A stretch of DNA of 57,061 bases from Colwellia sp. Its GTDB lineage: Bacteria > Pseudomonadota > Gammaproteobacteria > Enterobacterales > Alteromonadaceae. Below the pieces are notes generated by a model, which saw nothing but the letters and a program-made list of their open reading frames with translations, had not been told where the DNA came from and searched no databases. Both the position numbers and the translations under genes were made by a program. The stretch spans positions 1-57,061 of the forward strand of contig JABSOX010000031.1 in NCBI GenBank assembly GCA_013215655.1, read 5' to 3'. Positions 16,194 through 25,870 of the stretch are shown one piece after another. Position 1 is the stretch's first letter. Each line of letters starts with the position of its first letter.

Positions 16194-18044
16194 TTACGGT
16201 AATTTATTTGTAATGTATTGATTAATCATGTTGTCAAGAATATCTAATGGCATAGCGCCACTACCAATAACGGTACTGTGAAATTCTCTAACATCATAAT
16301 TATCACCGAGTTGCCCTTTGGCGCGATCGCGTAGTTCAATTATTTTTAGCATACCAATCATGTAGGCTGTTGCTTGTCCGGGCAAAACACTATAACGAGC
16401 GATTGAGCCTCTGTTACCGACGTTGTCAGTTGAAAACTGTTCTGCTTGTTGAAAAGTCCAGCTTTTACTGTGTATACCTGTATCGAGTACTAGTCGGGCT
16501 GCTCGCATCGCCTCAAACTGTAAGCGCCCAAGGTCGCCATAAACATCACCATTATACCAACCTAAATCCTTTGCCAATCGTTCAGCATACAAGGCCCAGC
16601 CCTCTATAAAAGATGTGAAACCAATTTCACGTCTAAATAAAGGTAAGTCTAACTCTTTGGCTAAAGCTATTTGTAGATGATGACCTGGTACTGCTTCGTG
16701 ATAAGCCAAAGTCGGCATAGTTGTATAAGGTAAATCCCCCGCTGTATACGCATAAAATGCACCAGGGCGAGTACCGTCATCTGAGCCACGAATATAATAA
16801 CCGCCACTGTCACCGCCAATAACAACAACTTCTTGTTGTGGTAATGTAGAGAAAACTTCAGGTAGCTTTGCATAGGCTTGACTGATTATTTCCTCATAGT
16901 ACTCTACCGCATTATTTCCTTCGATAATGCCGCCATCGGTTTCTACTCTTGCATATAATTGGGCGATAGATTCATTTTGAGGGTAGCCAAGTTGATCAAA
17001 AAACGTGCGCATTTCAGTATGAATACGTGCAAGTTCATCAATACCTAACTGATGTATTTCTTCGGCAGTAAAGTTTCCTGAAGTGTAATAATGTAATGTA
17101 AAATCATAAAACTCTTTTCCTCCTGAAAATTGGCCAAAACCTATATTATTGGGCGCCTTTTGTGCAAGTGCGGTCATCTTCTGTGCAAGTTGTTGATAAG
17201 CAGGTAATACTCTTTGTTCTATGGTTTGTTTTAAAAGTTCATCGAGATCATTTTTTTCAGTGCTTGTTATGTTGGTTAAGAGTGATACTTTTTCATTAAA
17301 AGCTTGATAGAATGAAGTATTGGTCACGCTGGTATTCGCTATATTTTCAACACCTTCTTTAGAGTAATTTAAAGTAATCGCAGGTTCGATAATACCTGCA
17401 CTTTCTCTGGTATCTAAAAGTGCTTCAATTTGCTCAAATCTTCTACCTAATTGGTTTAATAGCAATAGATAGTTATTTGCATCCGTTAAGTCGTTTAGTG
17501 GTGCGCGCTGAGTAAAATAACTTTCAGTATTTGTTGGCCAGCCAAATAAACCATAGGTTGCCGGGTATTCAAAATCTTTATATTCAGCGGCTTCAATTTC
17601 TAATTCTAAGTATGCTTGATAAATATCGTATGATAGTAGTTCAGCCTTCGTAAGCATATCTCGATTATAACTTTGCAGTTTGCTAAGAATTAGCTTCTTT
17701 ATTTCATTTTCTTGAAAATAATATTGGTCGGAAATATTGTTTAGCTCGATAGGGAGACCCATAAACTCTGCAGTTGTACCATTAGCAATGATGCTTTCAG
17801 GCTTACGTTCAACTAGCGTCAAATAAGATTGCAAATAAAACTCTTCTATTGATAAATTATCCAAGCGACCACTAACTTGTGCTAGAGCATCGGTATTACT
17901 TTGTAATTGATATGATTCTACTACCGCTAATGTGAGAGTATTGGATGTAGTGGTTGTGGTGATTTCAGCTGTCGTTGAACTATCGGAGCCGCCACAAGCG
18001 GAAAGTATGCTTAAGCAGATCAATAAAATAAAATGCGTTTTCAT
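16194..18044 (-). CDS. DUF885 family lipoprotein, probable zinc metallopeptidase
   Basis: The 616-residue protein has a lipoprotein signal (lipobox ILSAC with C17, then GGSDSS), so it is anchored in the envelope, probably the outer membrane. The DUF885 core is intact: YHEAVPGHHLQ (448-458) supplies the putative zinc histidines and glutamate, and EGWALYAERL (about 481-490) follows, as in the family. DUF885 proteins are distant relatives of M3-type metallopeptidases and are common in marine proteolytic bacteria. It precedes the 196-residue secreted protein gene in the same direction. The enzymatic activity is inferred from the motif, not shown. Confidence 0.88.
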   Translation of the reverse strand: MKTHFILLICLSILSACGGSDSSTTAEITTTTTSNTLTLAVVESYQLQSNTDALAQVSGRLDNLSIEEFYLQSYLTLVERKPESIIANGTTAEFMGLPIELNNISDQYYFQENEIKKLILSKLQSYNRDMLTKAELLSYDIYQAYLELEIEAAEYKDFEYPATYGLFGWPTNTESYFTQRAPLNDLTDANNYLLLLNQLGRRFEQIEALLDTRESAGIIEPAITLNYSKEGVENIANTSVTNTSFYQAFNEKVSLLTNITSTEKNDLDELLKQTIEQRVLPAYQQLAQKMTALAQKAPNNIGFGQFSGGKEFYDFTLHYYTSGNFTAEEIHQLGIDELARIHTEMRTFFDQLGYPQNESIAQLYARVETDGGIIEGNNAVEYYEEIISQAYAKLPEVFSTLPQQEVVVIGGDSGGYYIRGSDDGTRPGAFYAYTAGDLPYTTMPTLAYHEAVPGHHLQIALAKELDLPLFRREIGFTSFIEGWALYAERLAKDLGWYNGDVYGDLGRLQFEAMRAARLVLDTGIHSKSWTFQQAEQFSTDNVGNRGSIARYSVLPGQATAYMIGMLKIIELRDRAKGQLGDNYDVREFHSTVIGSGAMPLDILDNMINQYITNKLP

Positions 18045-18242
18045 GATATCTCCTTTTTGAAAATATTTTTAATGTTGTTAGATTACATTGTTTTTGGTGT
18101 TTTTTTCAACAGCACTGACTAGTAATTAGCATTTATCTTTAATTGTCATATTTTCTATTGCTCTTTAATGACAAGCCAGCGAAAATCACTCTATCTTAAT
18201 ACCTTTTTTGTTTGCTAGATAATTATTGGAAAATAAAAGTTA

Positions 18243-18755
18243 ATGAATAAAACACAAGTAAGTATTGGCCTTATTAATCCTAAAAGCCCTACTAATGTTG
18301 GTGCAGTAATGCGAGCTGCAGGCTGTTATCAAGTTGATGGTGTTTTTTATACCGGACAACGATACGCAAAAGCGGCAAAGTTTAATACTGATACTAAAAA
18401 CAGAGTGACAAGTATTCCGTTAACAGGTGTTGATTCATTAATCACAAATATATCATCTGAAATAAAAGTTGTTTGTGTTGATTTGGTGGAAGGGGCTATA
18501 CCTTTGCCAGAGTATCAACACCCTGAAAATGCACTTTATATTTTTGGTCCTGAAGATGGCACTATCGACCAAGATATAATTGATAGAGCCGATGCGGTTG
18601 TTTATGTACCGACAGTGGGCTGTATGAACCTAGCAGCGTCTGTAAATGTATTGCTATACGATCGCCTATCAAAAAACGCAACAAACATAGCGAGCGATGA
18701 GTTAATTAGAAAGAGCAGAGATACCAATAATACCGTAAAAGTTAAAGGTAATTAA
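18243..18755 (+). CDS. SpoU/TrmH-family RNA methyltransferase
   Basis: At 170 residues this is a minimal SPOUT methyltransferase: only the catalytic knot domain, no RNA-binding extension. Motif 1 is NPKSPTNVGAVMRAA (12-26), motif 2 is YIFGPEDGTI (about 98-107), and motif 3 is VPTVGCMNLAASVNVLLYDR (about 121-140), which forms the knot that binds SAM. The usual targets of the family are ribose 2'-OH groups in tRNA or rRNA. The size resembles TrmL, but the motif details do not allow a firm assignment. It stands alone and is preceded by an AT-rich leader. Confidence 0.9.
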   Translation: MNKTQVSIGLINPKSPTNVGAVMRAAGCYQVDGVFYTGQRYAKAAKFNTDTKNRVTSIPLTGVDSLITNISSEIKVVCVDLVEGAIPLPEYQHPENALYIFGPEDGTIDQDIIDRADAVVYVPTVGCMNLAASVNVLLYDRLSKNATNIASDELIRKSRDTNNTVKVKGN

Positions 18756-18896
18756 GCTAGCATATCAAAACATCATTAGCTTCTCAGTTCTAGAAGTACC
18801 AATTAGTCAGATAAAAATATAAGTATATCCGTTGATATTAGTAGCATTTTAAGCGGTATTCATACATATTCTATTAATTAAGTAGGTTAAAAGCGC

Positions 18897-18924
18897 TTGA
18901 CACTAATCTGAAATAAGATAGAAT
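18897..18924 (+). promoter_or_regulatory. Promoter of the cold-shock gene
   Basis: TTGACA (18897-18902), 16 bases, TAGAAT (18919-18924). Transcription would start near 18931, giving a leader of about 140 bases before the ATG at 19070. A long untranslated leader is typical of cold-inducible csp messengers. The rest of the 314-bp gap upstream (18756-18896) shows nothing recognisable. Confidence 0.65.
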
Positions 18925-19069
18925 GCCCGCAGCTAGAAAGTTAGACCTATATTTATGTACGCCGTTTCGATGTTATTTTTAGTAGCTCGTCCTGTTTTAT
19001 AAGTAATAGCAACACTTCCTGCAACACCGCCTTTTAAAGGCAATTACTCATTATTAAATAGGATATATT

Positions 19070-19276
19070 ATGTCTACAACTACTGGTACAGTAAAATGGT
19101 TTAACGAGTCTAAAGGCTTTGGTTTCATCGAGCAAGAGTCTGGTCCAGACGTTTTCGCTCATTTTTCAGCAATTTCTGGCGACGGTTTCAAAACTCTAGC
19201 TGAAGGCCAAAAAGTACAGTTTACTGTTACTCAAGGTCAAAAAGGTCCTCAAGCTGAGAACATTCAAGCACTTTAA
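19070..19276 (+). CDS. Cold-shock protein (CspA family)
   Basis: A 68-residue single cold-shock domain that fills the whole protein. RNP1 (KGFGFI, 15-20) and RNP2 (VFAHFS, 28-33) are intact, and the N-terminus [17 protein letters not shown] is typical. It binds single-stranded RNA and DNA and melts messenger structure in the cold. Translation starts after AGGATATATT. The message has a long leader from a good promoter and ends in a strong terminator, so it is monocistronic. Which csp paralogue this is cannot be told from sequence alone. Confidence 0.97.
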   Translation: MSTTTGTVKWFNESKGFGFIEQESGPDVFAHFSAISGDGFKTLAEGQKVQFTVTQGQKGPQAENIQAL

Positions 19277-19333
19277 TTTATTGCAGGCTAGTTTATTAAC
19301 TAGTTAACAACTAGTCGCGATAGATGTGTTGAA

Positions 19334-19370
19334 AAAGGTAAGACGTAATGTCTTGCCTTTTTTTGTTTTT
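19334..19370 (+). terminator. Terminator of the cold-shock gene
   Basis: AAAGGTAAGAC (19334-19344), loop GTAAT, GTCTTGCCTTT (19350-19360), followed by TTTTGTTTTT. The stem is 11 bp with one G-U pair. Confidence 0.9.
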
Positions 19371-19406
19371 ATAACTTAATATTTCCTACTTTCGTAAGTA
19401 AATATA

Positions 19407-20540
19407 ATGTCACTTATTCAAGCTTATGAAAAGTTGGTAGATGATAAAAAATTATCTCACGACTCCGCTCAAGAAAAAGCAATAGAAGCGTTAAGTAAGC
19501 TAGAAATTGCTCTGCAAATCCCCGCTAATAAATCATGGTTCAAGCAGCAACAAAAAATATATCAGCCTAAAGGTATCTACTTTTATGGTCGTGTCGGTCG
19601 TGGTAAAACCATGTTAATGGATTTGTTTTATAAACATATTGAAATTAAAAATAAAAAACGTATTCACTTTCATCGTTTTATGGAAGTTATTCATCAACAG
19701 TTAGCTGAGATTAGTGGTCAAAGTGAGCCGTTAGATATCATTGCTAAACGCTGGTCATTAAAAGTTAAGTTACTATGTTTCGATGAGTTTTTTGTAACAG
19801 ATATTGGTGATGCAATGCTAATGTCTGGTTTGCTTAATGCCTTTTTTAAATATGGTATGGTTTTGGTTGCAACGTCAAATTGTCACCCTGATATGTTGTA
19901 TAGAAATGGCTTACAGCGACAGCGATTTTTTCCGACTATTTCCTTACTTAAATTAAATTGCCAGATAATTTCTATTGATGGCGACATAGATCACCGCTTA
20001 AGCCACTTTATTCATCAAAGTTGTTACCGAGACTATAGTTACCCAATTGATAATGAACATGCTTTTATAAAGAAACGCTTTTGCCAATTATCCTTTAACG
20101 AGTGTCTTGATCAGGGAGTACAGCAGGTCTGTGGCCGTGATATACCTTACATAGCAAAAGGTGTTGATTCGATATGGTTTGACTTTTTTTCTCTTTGTTC
20201 AGGCCCTAGGAGTCAGCGAGATTACATTAAAATTGCTGATGATTTCTCAACGGTTTTTATCAGTGGTGTTCCTGCATTTTCTGGAAAATTAATCCCTGCA
20301 GTATTTTCAGGCGTTGAAGATAGTTATCAGCGTAGTGGCATATTATTAGGAGATTTAAGGTTACTTGACGATGAAGCTCGTCGTTTCATTGCTTTAGTCG
20401 ATGAATTTTATGATAGAAAGATCCGCTTAATTATTAATGCTGAAGTGGATATTGTTGAACTTTATCAAGGTCAACAGCTTAGTTTTGAATTTGCTCGGTG
20501 CCAATCTCGCCTTATTGAAATGCAGTCGATTAACTATTAG
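19407..20540 (+). CDS. zapE: AFG1/ZapE-family ATPase
   Basis: The 377-residue AAA-type ATPase has the family Walker A GRVGRGKT (61-68), followed by MLMDLFY, the HFHRFM segment (about 87-92), Walker B LLCFDEFFVTDIGDAMLM (D126-E127) and the sensor ATSNCHPDMLYRNGLQR. ZapE associates with the Z-ring during division under stress and is the bacterial counterpart of mitochondrial Lace1/Afg1. In related genomes the main zapE sits next to rplM; this one lies alone between csp and a DUF2884 gene, so it may be a second copy. CFDEFFVTDIGDAM differs slightly from the more usual CFDEFQVTDIADAM. No clear ribosome site precedes the ATG. Confidence 0.87.
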   Translation: MSLIQAYEKLVDDKKLSHDSAQEKAIEALSKLEIALQIPANKSWFKQQQKIYQPKGIYFYGRVGRGKTMLMDLFYKHIEIKNKKRIHFHRFMEVIHQQLAEISGQSEPLDIIAKRWSLKVKLLCFDEFFVTDIGDAMLMSGLLNAFFKYGMVLVATSNCHPDMLYRNGLQRQRFFPTISLLKLNCQIISIDGDIDHRLSHFIHQSCYRDYSYPIDNEHAFIKKRFCQLSFNECLDQGVQQVCGRDIPYIAKGVDSIWFDFFSLCSGPRSQRDYIKIADDFSTVFISGVPAFSGKLIPAVFSGVEDSYQRSGILLGDLRLLDDEARRFIALVDEFYDRKIRLIINAEVDIVELYQGQQLSFEFARCQSRLIEMQSINY

Positions 20541-20771
20541 TCTTTCAAAAAAACATGAGTTTATTTTAGTCAGTACAACCATATAGTGGTTTTTTTGACT
20601 AAGCTATTATTTAGTTTATATTCGAATAATTCACTTAACTATATTCATCATTATGTTTTATAAGGTTTTTTTAATTGTGGCATTAGTATTGAAGTACAAT
20701 GATAAGATTTAGCGTTAACTAATCCATTTAGTATATGCACTAAAATAACTTAATAATCTAAAGGAATCATT

Positions 20772-21575
20772 ATGAAAAAAATATTAGCTACCGTATTACT
20801 TGTTGCCACATCAAGTGTTTATGCACATGACTCTTCTTTCTCTAATGATTCTTGTAATGTTGAATTAAATGGCGGTATAAAAATTAATAAAGATTTTATC
20901 GAGTTTTTCAAAAAGGATAGCTCACTATATAAAATAACGGATAACGAAACATTAACCATTAATGGACAAGTGGTTTCTTTATCAGCAAGCCAACAATCAT
21001 TAATTACGGAGTACTCGACGAGTATTCGAGCTGTTTTACCCGAGATGAAGAATATTGCTATTGACGCAATTTCTTTAGCAACCGATGGTGTTAATTTGGC
21101 ATTTAATGAGCTGTTAGGTGAAGGTAATGATGTTGGTGCAGAAATTACCGGGCACCTAAATGAGATTAAAACTGAAATTGACAATAAGTTTGCTGTAAAT
21201 AAAGAATTCTACATTGATGAAAATGGTTTCTCAGGAGCCGAGTTCTTTGGTGAGGACTTTGAAAAACGTATGGAAAGTGCTATTGAAGAAACCATTAAAA
21301 ACTCAATGGGTAGTTTATTGATTGCCGTTGGTCAAGAAATGTTATTTGCTGGCGGAAATATGGATGCTTTTGAAACAAGGATGGAAAACTTTGGTCAAAA
21401 AATTGAACATGAAATGGAAGCAAGAGGTGAACAAATAGAAATGAGCGCTGAAGCTCTATGTCATTCTGCTATCGCAATAGATGGACTTGAAGAGCAATTA
21501 AAGTCAAACATTGTAGAATTAGCGTCTTTTGATATTTTAACTGCAAGTAATGAGCATTCAAAAAACGAAACTTAG
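20772..21575 (+). CDS. DUF2884 (YggN-like) periplasmic protein
   Basis: The 267-residue protein has a signal peptide cut near VYA-HDS (residue 18). The mature part matches the YggN/DUF2884 pattern: an early C-x-V-x-L-N-G-G-I start, an LTINGQVVSLSASQQSLITEY segment, and long amphipathic helices to the C-terminus (FGQKIEHEMEARGEQIEMSAEALC). Two cysteines, C28 and a C-terminal one in ALCHSA, could pair. The family is widespread in gammaproteobacteria, exported, and without a defined function. AAGGAATC provides a ribosome site. Confidence 0.85.
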   Translation: MKKILATVLLVATSSVYAHDSSFSNDSCNVELNGGIKINKDFIEFFKKDSSLYKITDNETLTINGQVVSLSASQQSLITEYSTSIRAVLPEMKNIAIDAISLATDGVNLAFNELLGEGNDVGAEITGHLNEIKTEIDNKFAVNKEFYIDENGFSGAEFFGEDFEKRMESAIEETIKNSMGSLLIAVGQEMLFAGGNMDAFETRMENFGQKIEHEMEARGEQIEMSAEALCHSAIAIDGLEEQLKSNIVELASFDILTASNEHSKNET

Positions 21576-21622
21576 TCGTTAGATAGCAACTTCAAGTTGC
21601 ACTCAAACCCACAAATGAATAA

Positions 21623-21668
21623 CGAAGTATAATTCAGCTTACCATTCGGATTACTGAATTATATTTCG
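21623..21668. terminator. Long hairpin downstream of the DUF2884 gene
   Basis: CGAAGTATAATTCAG (21623-21637) pairs with CTGAATTATATTTCG (21654-21668) with one G-U pair; the loop is 16 bases. This is the main structure in the 403-bp gap 21576-21978. A weaker hairpin, CACCTAA (21902-21908) with TTAGGTG (21924-21930), lies closer to the porin gene. Nothing else is recognised in the gap. Confidence 0.5.
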
Positions 21669-21978
21669 ATTTTAATATAGATTGCAAATTAATATTTTCT
21701 ACTTCTGCATTTTATACACTTTTACTTACAATATACGTCCTACTCATATATACCTTCCCGTAACAAAACTGTAACATCGTGCAACATGTGCTAACAGCCA
21801 CACCTTTACTCTAATTGCCTATTAAATTAAAGAATGGAACGAAAATATTCAAAGGATGAATTATCAGAATAAGTTAATTCAAATTAAATCAAATTAAATA
21901 TCACCTAAAACTCATTTCATCGCTTAGGTGTTTATAGCCGTTTTGAACAATCTAAACTAACTTGGAAGTAGAATAATA

Positions 21979-22629
21979 ATGAATAAAAATATATTTGTAG
22001 CTTTAATATTGGGCGGCATAGCCTTTTCTACCGTATCTATGGCCTCAGACTCTAAAAGTTTTAATCTTGGTGTCACTAGTAATTACTTATGGCGCGGTGT
22101 TACACAGTCTGATGATAAAGTGAGTTTGTCAGGAGGTGGAGATTATAACGATAACTCAGGTTTATATGTGGGGGGGTGGGCAGCATCCGTTGACTTTAAT
22201 GATGATACTAACTTTGAATATGATTTTTATACTGGCTTCCAAAAAGAAATCAACGGCATTAACTTTGATATTGGTTATATTCGTTATGGCTACCAAGGAG
22301 AGGATAACTTAGATTTCAGTGAAGTATATATTCGGGCAAGTTTTAACGATTTATCTTTTGCCGTATCGACATTACTAGATAGTGATACAGGCGGAGATTT
22401 TAGTGATTCTACTTACTATGAAGCAAGTTATGATTATCCACTTTCTCAGCAAGTAACAATGAGTATTCATGGTGGTTTTTATGACTTTAAAGATGGGGGG
22501 GATTATCAAGATTTTAATATCGCACTTAACTACGAAAATTTTTCTCTAATGGTCAGTACGTTGACAGGTAACGATGCCTTAGAAGATACCTTAATTGCCT
22601 TATCTTATAGTAAATCATTTAGTTTTTAA
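21979..22629 (+). CDS. TorF-family putative porin (Gcw_chp)
   Basis: The 216-residue precursor has a signal peptide cut near SMA-SDS (residue 23). The mature part has the family hallmark FNLGVTSNYLWRGVTQSDDK at its start and then a series of alternating strands rich in Y, D and G, ending in aromatic FSF, as in an outer-membrane beta barrel. Members are common in marine proteobacteria and are thought to be small porins. It has a ribosome-site-like GGAAG shortly before the ATG. A strong hairpin lies immediately after the stop. The chemoreceptor gene follows in the same direction. Confidence 0.88.
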   Translation: MNKNIFVALILGGIAFSTVSMASDSKSFNLGVTSNYLWRGVTQSDDKVSLSGGGDYNDNSGLYVGGWAASVDFNDDTNFEYDFYTGFQKEINGINFDIGYIRYGYQGEDNLDFSEVYIRASFNDLSFAVSTLLDSDTGGDFSDSTYYEASYDYPLSQQVTMSIHGGFYDFKDGGDYQDFNIALNYENFSLMVSTLTGNDALEDTLIALSYSKSFSF

Positions 22630-22635
22630 TGAATC

Positions 22636-22670
22636 TCTGGTGTAGGTAACGTGTGGTTATCTACACCAGA
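22636..22670 (+). terminator. Hairpin between the porin and chemoreceptor genes
   Basis: TCTGGTGTAGGTAAC (22636-22650), loop GTGTG, GTTATCTACACCAGA (22656-22670): a 15-bp stem with one G-U pair, starting six bases after the porin stop. No U-tract follows, so it may be a processing/stability hairpin more than a true terminator. It covers a spurious GTG at 22651. Confidence 0.6.
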
Positions 22671-22698
22671 TAAAGATGTATACAACAATGGAATTACC

Positions 22699-25023
22699 AT
22701 GAATATTAAAAACAAACTCGTTCTTCAAGCTGTTTTTCTTGCTATCGTTCCTGCACTCATACTGGTTATGATCATAACCTTACAAGCTAATCAGTCTTCA
22801 TTTACTGCCCTTGAAAAAAAATCGAAGGAGCAGTTAATCTCACTGAGAGAACTAAAAAAAACACAAATAACTTCCTATTTGAAGACAATTAATTCACAAG
22901 TTATAACGTTGTCGAAAAACCTTGCAATTGTTGATGCGGCGGGTGAGTTTGTCCGCACATTTCATCAACAACCAAGTAATGATAATGATGTTGCAGAAAA
23001 TAAACGTCGTGTAATGGATTATTATGAAAATGAATTTAGTCGAGCTTTCCTGAACAAAAATGCTAATGCAAAACTCAATGTTCGTCGTCAAGTTAATCAA
23101 CTTGATCAATCGGCACTTTATTTTCAAGATAAATATATAGCGAGTAACAAATATCCATTGGGAGCGAAGGACCAGCTTAGTTATGCTGGTGAAAGTGAGT
23201 TTGATCAAGTTCATTTAAAGTATCATCCGATGATACGTGATTATTTAACGGAATTTGGTTATTACGATATTTTTATCATTGATGCTAATACTGGACATAT
23301 CGTGTACTCGGTATTTAAAGAGTTAGATTTTGCTACGTCCTTAAATTTAGGTCCCTATGCCAGTTCTGGTATCGCCAAAGCCTATAAAAAAGCGAAAACA
23401 TTAGTTAATAGTGATGAAAGCGTCTTAGTGGATTTTGAAAGTTACTTTCCATCCTATGATCAAGCTGCATCTTTTATCGCTTCTCCCATTAAAAATCAAC
23501 AAGGTAAGGTAAATGCCATTCTTGTTTTTCAAATGCCGATAGACGGTATTAATAAAACGATGACTAATGATCAAAAGTGGCAACAAATTGGTTTAGGATT
23601 ATCTGGAGAAACCTATTTGGTTGGCGCTGATAAAAAACTTCGTAGTGAAAGTCGTTTTTTAATCGAAGATAAAACTAATTATTATGACGCTTTGGCTAAA
23701 TCTAATGATCAACCATTCCTTGATGAAATTAAAGCCTATAATTCTGCACTTGGTCTGCAATTTGTTAAAACCGTGGGAGTAAAGCGAGCACTAAATGGAG
23801 AAAGTGGTTTTGCGCGATTTGCTGATTATCGAGGTGTTGAAGTGCTTTCTGCTTATACCTATATAGATTATGGAGGTCAATCATGGGCGTTAATGGCTGA
23901 AATCGACGTTGAAGAAGCATTTGCTGATGCAATACAACTGTCAGAAGACTTGTATTTTTACGCCCTTACTAGTTTGTTTATAATTGGTATTATCAGTATT
24001 ATCTTAGGCTTAGTTATCGCTAAAGTGTTAGTGACACCACTGAATGATCTGGTTGATAGGATCAGAGATATTTCCGAAGGAGATGGCGACTTAACTGTAA
24101 AACTATCACTAGCGGATCGTACCGATGAAATAGGGGACGTTGGTAAAGCCTTTAATCAATTTATTGAAAAAATCAGGCGTATCATTTGTGAAATTGATTT
24201 ACATGCTGGACAACTGGCTTCTTCATCGGAAGAGCTATCGGCTGTTACTTTAGAAACGAATGATGTAGTGATTTTACAAAAGTCGAAAACAGATGAAACA
24301 TCAACGGTGATGTCTGAATTTAGCAGCAGCATTAATGAAATTGCCAATAACTCACTGTCAACCGCAACTTTAACAAACGAGGCTAATCAGGAGTCCATAA
24401 AAGGCGCTAATTTATCATTAGAAGCTCAACATGCGATTAACGGCTTGGTAGACTCAGTAGATAAGGCAGCGACTGAGTTACAGTTATTGAATGCTCAAGT
24501 TGAGGAAATAACGGGTATTTTAGGCGTAATTGATGGTATTGCCGATCAAACTAACTTACTTGCATTAAATGCCGCAATTGAAGCTGCACGCGCAGGGGAG
24601 TCTGGTCGAGGATTTTCTGTTGTTGCCGATGAAGTAAGAACGTTAGCGGCAAAAACACAAGAATCAACGGTTGAAATTCAACGCAAAATTGATGGTCTTA
24701 AAAGTTCTTCAATTAAATCTGTGTCAGCGATGAATGATGCAACCCAAGAAGCGAAAAATGGTATTAAGTTGGTTAAAGATACAGCTGATAGTTTAAAAAG
24801 TGTCTCTAATTTAATCTCTGATGTTAGTGCAAAAAATACGGAAAATGCAGCTGTTGCTAAACAGCAAAGTATCAGTGTAAGTGATGTACATCAAAATATT
24901 ATTGATATTGCATCTTATACCGATACTAGCTCAAGCGCATCACTACAAACTTCACAAGCTTCAAATGAGCTAGCGAAACTAGCAGTTAACATGTCAAGTT
25001 TGGTGCAACAATTTAAATACTGA
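22699..25023 (+). CDS. Methyl-accepting chemotaxis protein with Cache-type sensor
   Basis: The 774-residue receptor begins at the ATG at 22699; the in-frame GTG at 22651 lies in a hairpin and is unlikely. A first membrane segment (about 9-29) is followed by a large periplasmic ligand domain of the double-Cache type (about 30-410), a second membrane segment (about 420-445), a HAMP domain ([22 protein letters not shown]) and a methyl-accepting coiled coil. The signalling tip is [20 protein letters not shown] (from about 613), continuing into [13 protein letters not shown]. It relays ligand binding to CheA/CheW. The ligand is not evident. It lacks the C-terminal pentapeptide tether for CheR. Confidence 0.95.
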   Translation: MNIKNKLVLQAVFLAIVPALILVMIITLQANQSSFTALEKKSKEQLISLRELKKTQITSYLKTINSQVITLSKNLAIVDAAGEFVRTFHQQPSNDNDVAENKRRVMDYYENEFSRAFLNKNANAKLNVRRQVNQLDQSALYFQDKYIASNKYPLGAKDQLSYAGESEFDQVHLKYHPMIRDYLTEFGYYDIFIIDANTGHIVYSVFKELDFATSLNLGPYASSGIAKAYKKAKTLVNSDESVLVDFESYFPSYDQAASFIASPIKNQQGKVNAILVFQMPIDGINKTMTNDQKWQQIGLGLSGETYLVGADKKLRSESRFLIEDKTNYYDALAKSNDQPFLDEIKAYNSALGLQFVKTVGVKRALNGESGFARFADYRGVEVLSAYTYIDYGGQSWALMAEIDVEEAFADAIQLSEDLYFYALTSLFIIGIISIILGLVIAKVLVTPLNDLVDRIRDISEGDGDLTVKLSLADRTDEIGDVGKAFNQFIEKIRRIICEIDLHAGQLASSSEELSAVTLETNDVVILQKSKTDETSTVMSEFSSSINEIANNSLSTATLTNEANQESIKGANLSLEAQHAINGLVDSVDKAATELQLLNAQVEEITGILGVIDGIADQTNLLALNAAIEAARAGESGRGFSVVADEVRTLAAKTQESTVEIQRKIDGLKSSSIKSVSAMNDATQEAKNGIKLVKDTADSLKSVSNLISDVSAKNTENAAVAKQQSISVSDVHQNIIDIASYTDTSSSASLQTSQASNELAKLAVNMSSLVQQFKY

Positions 25024-25042
25024 TTAATTGGATCTCTATATT

Positions 25043-25090
25043 AAAAGGTAATGCTCTTTTCAGATCATTACCTTTTATTTTGTATTTTTT
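25043..25090 (+). terminator. Terminator of the chemoreceptor gene
   Basis: AAAAGGTAATG (25043-25053) pairs with CATTACCTTTT (25066-25076) across a 12-base loop and is followed by ATTTTGTATTTTTTT. Confidence 0.85.
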
Positions 25091-25158
25091 TCATTGATGG
25101 ACTGCAGTACTTCCTAAAGTACTTTATAATACTTGCATTAGATTAATGAGGTATGTTC

Positions 25159-25584
25159 ATGAAAGTATGTGGTGTTGAGTTAAAAGGAAATGATGCAATA
25201 ATATGCATCATGTCACGAGAAAATGGTTTATATGATATTCCACAAATCCGTGTGCAAAAAATTAGTCTTGTTGATGCAGGTGATGCCGAGCAGGTGCAAC
25301 ATTTTCAATTTACTTTTGCTAAATTAATGACTGACTATCACGTCGATAAAGTCATTATTAGAGGTAGAGCATTAAAAGGGAAGTTTTCCGGTGGTCCAGT
25401 AGGTTTTAAATTGGAAGCTGCTATCCAATTAATAAAAGAATTACCTGTTGAAATTATATCAGGCAGTGCGGTTAAGAAAACTTTGGTGAAGAGTCAGGTC
25501 AATATTGATTTTCGCGACACCGGTTTGAAACAATATCAAGAAAGTGCTTTTCAAACGGTATTTTCTTATTTAGAAAGTCATTGA
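25159..25584 (+). CDS. DUF3010 family protein
   Basis: From the ATG at 25159 the protein has 141 residues. An ATG at 25153 is only one base after the TGAGG ribosome site, while 25159 is seven bases away, which decides the start. It opens MKVCGVELKGNDAIICIM, with a short beta-strand start like RNase H-fold proteins, and contains VDKVIIRGRALKGKFSGGPVG and a SAVKKTLVKSQ segment. The family is confined to gammaproteobacteria, cytoplasmic and uncharacterised. It is monocistronic, between two terminators. Confidence 0.88.
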   Translation: MKVCGVELKGNDAIICIMSRENGLYDIPQIRVQKISLVDAGDAEQVQHFQFTFAKLMTDYHVDKVIIRGRALKGKFSGGPVGFKLEAAIQLIKELPVEIISGSAVKKTLVKSQVNIDFRDTGLKQYQESAFQTVFSYLESH

Positions 25585-25622
25585 TCAATGAAGCTATTCA
25601 TTACTTTATAAGCTGAGAGAAT

Positions 25623-25665
25623 AAAAAAAGGGCGTTATTCGTATTGAATAACGCCCTTTTTATTA
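25623..25665 (+). terminator. Terminator of the DUF3010 gene
   Basis: AAAAAGGGCGTTATTC (25625-25640), loop GTATT, GAATAACGCCCTTTTT (25646-25661): a 16-bp stem with U-tracts on both strands, suitable for both convergent genes. Confidence 0.92.
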
Positions 25666-25731
25666 ATGAGTAACCTGAACTCTGAATAAGCAGCACTTGC
25701 TCAATATTCCCCCTTGTCCGATTTCCGCGTT

Positions 25732-25769
25732 AAAACGTCGATAAATAGCCAGCTATTCATAAACGTTTT
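25732..25769. repeat. Nested double palindrome between DUF3010 and dcp genes
   Basis: AAAACGT (25732-25738), five bases, AATAGC (25744-25749), CA, GCTATT (25752-25757), five bases, ACGTTTT (25763-25769). The two arm pairs are perfect and the internal gaps are equal, so it can fold into a hairpin with a symmetric internal loop. The terminator ahead already serves the flanking genes. Function unknown. Confidence 0.55.
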
Positions 25770-25870
25770 GCCTTGAGAATCGAATAAATTGAAACATTGA
25801 TTGAGTGTATAATTGCCTTTATATTATATTGAACATCAATCACTCATTATCGAGAGTTAAGGATAAGTAA

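Noticed and set aside
22651-22698. GTG start for the chemoreceptor.
   Set aside because: It lies in the loop of a 15-bp hairpin; the ATG at 22699 gives a normal N-terminal membrane segment.
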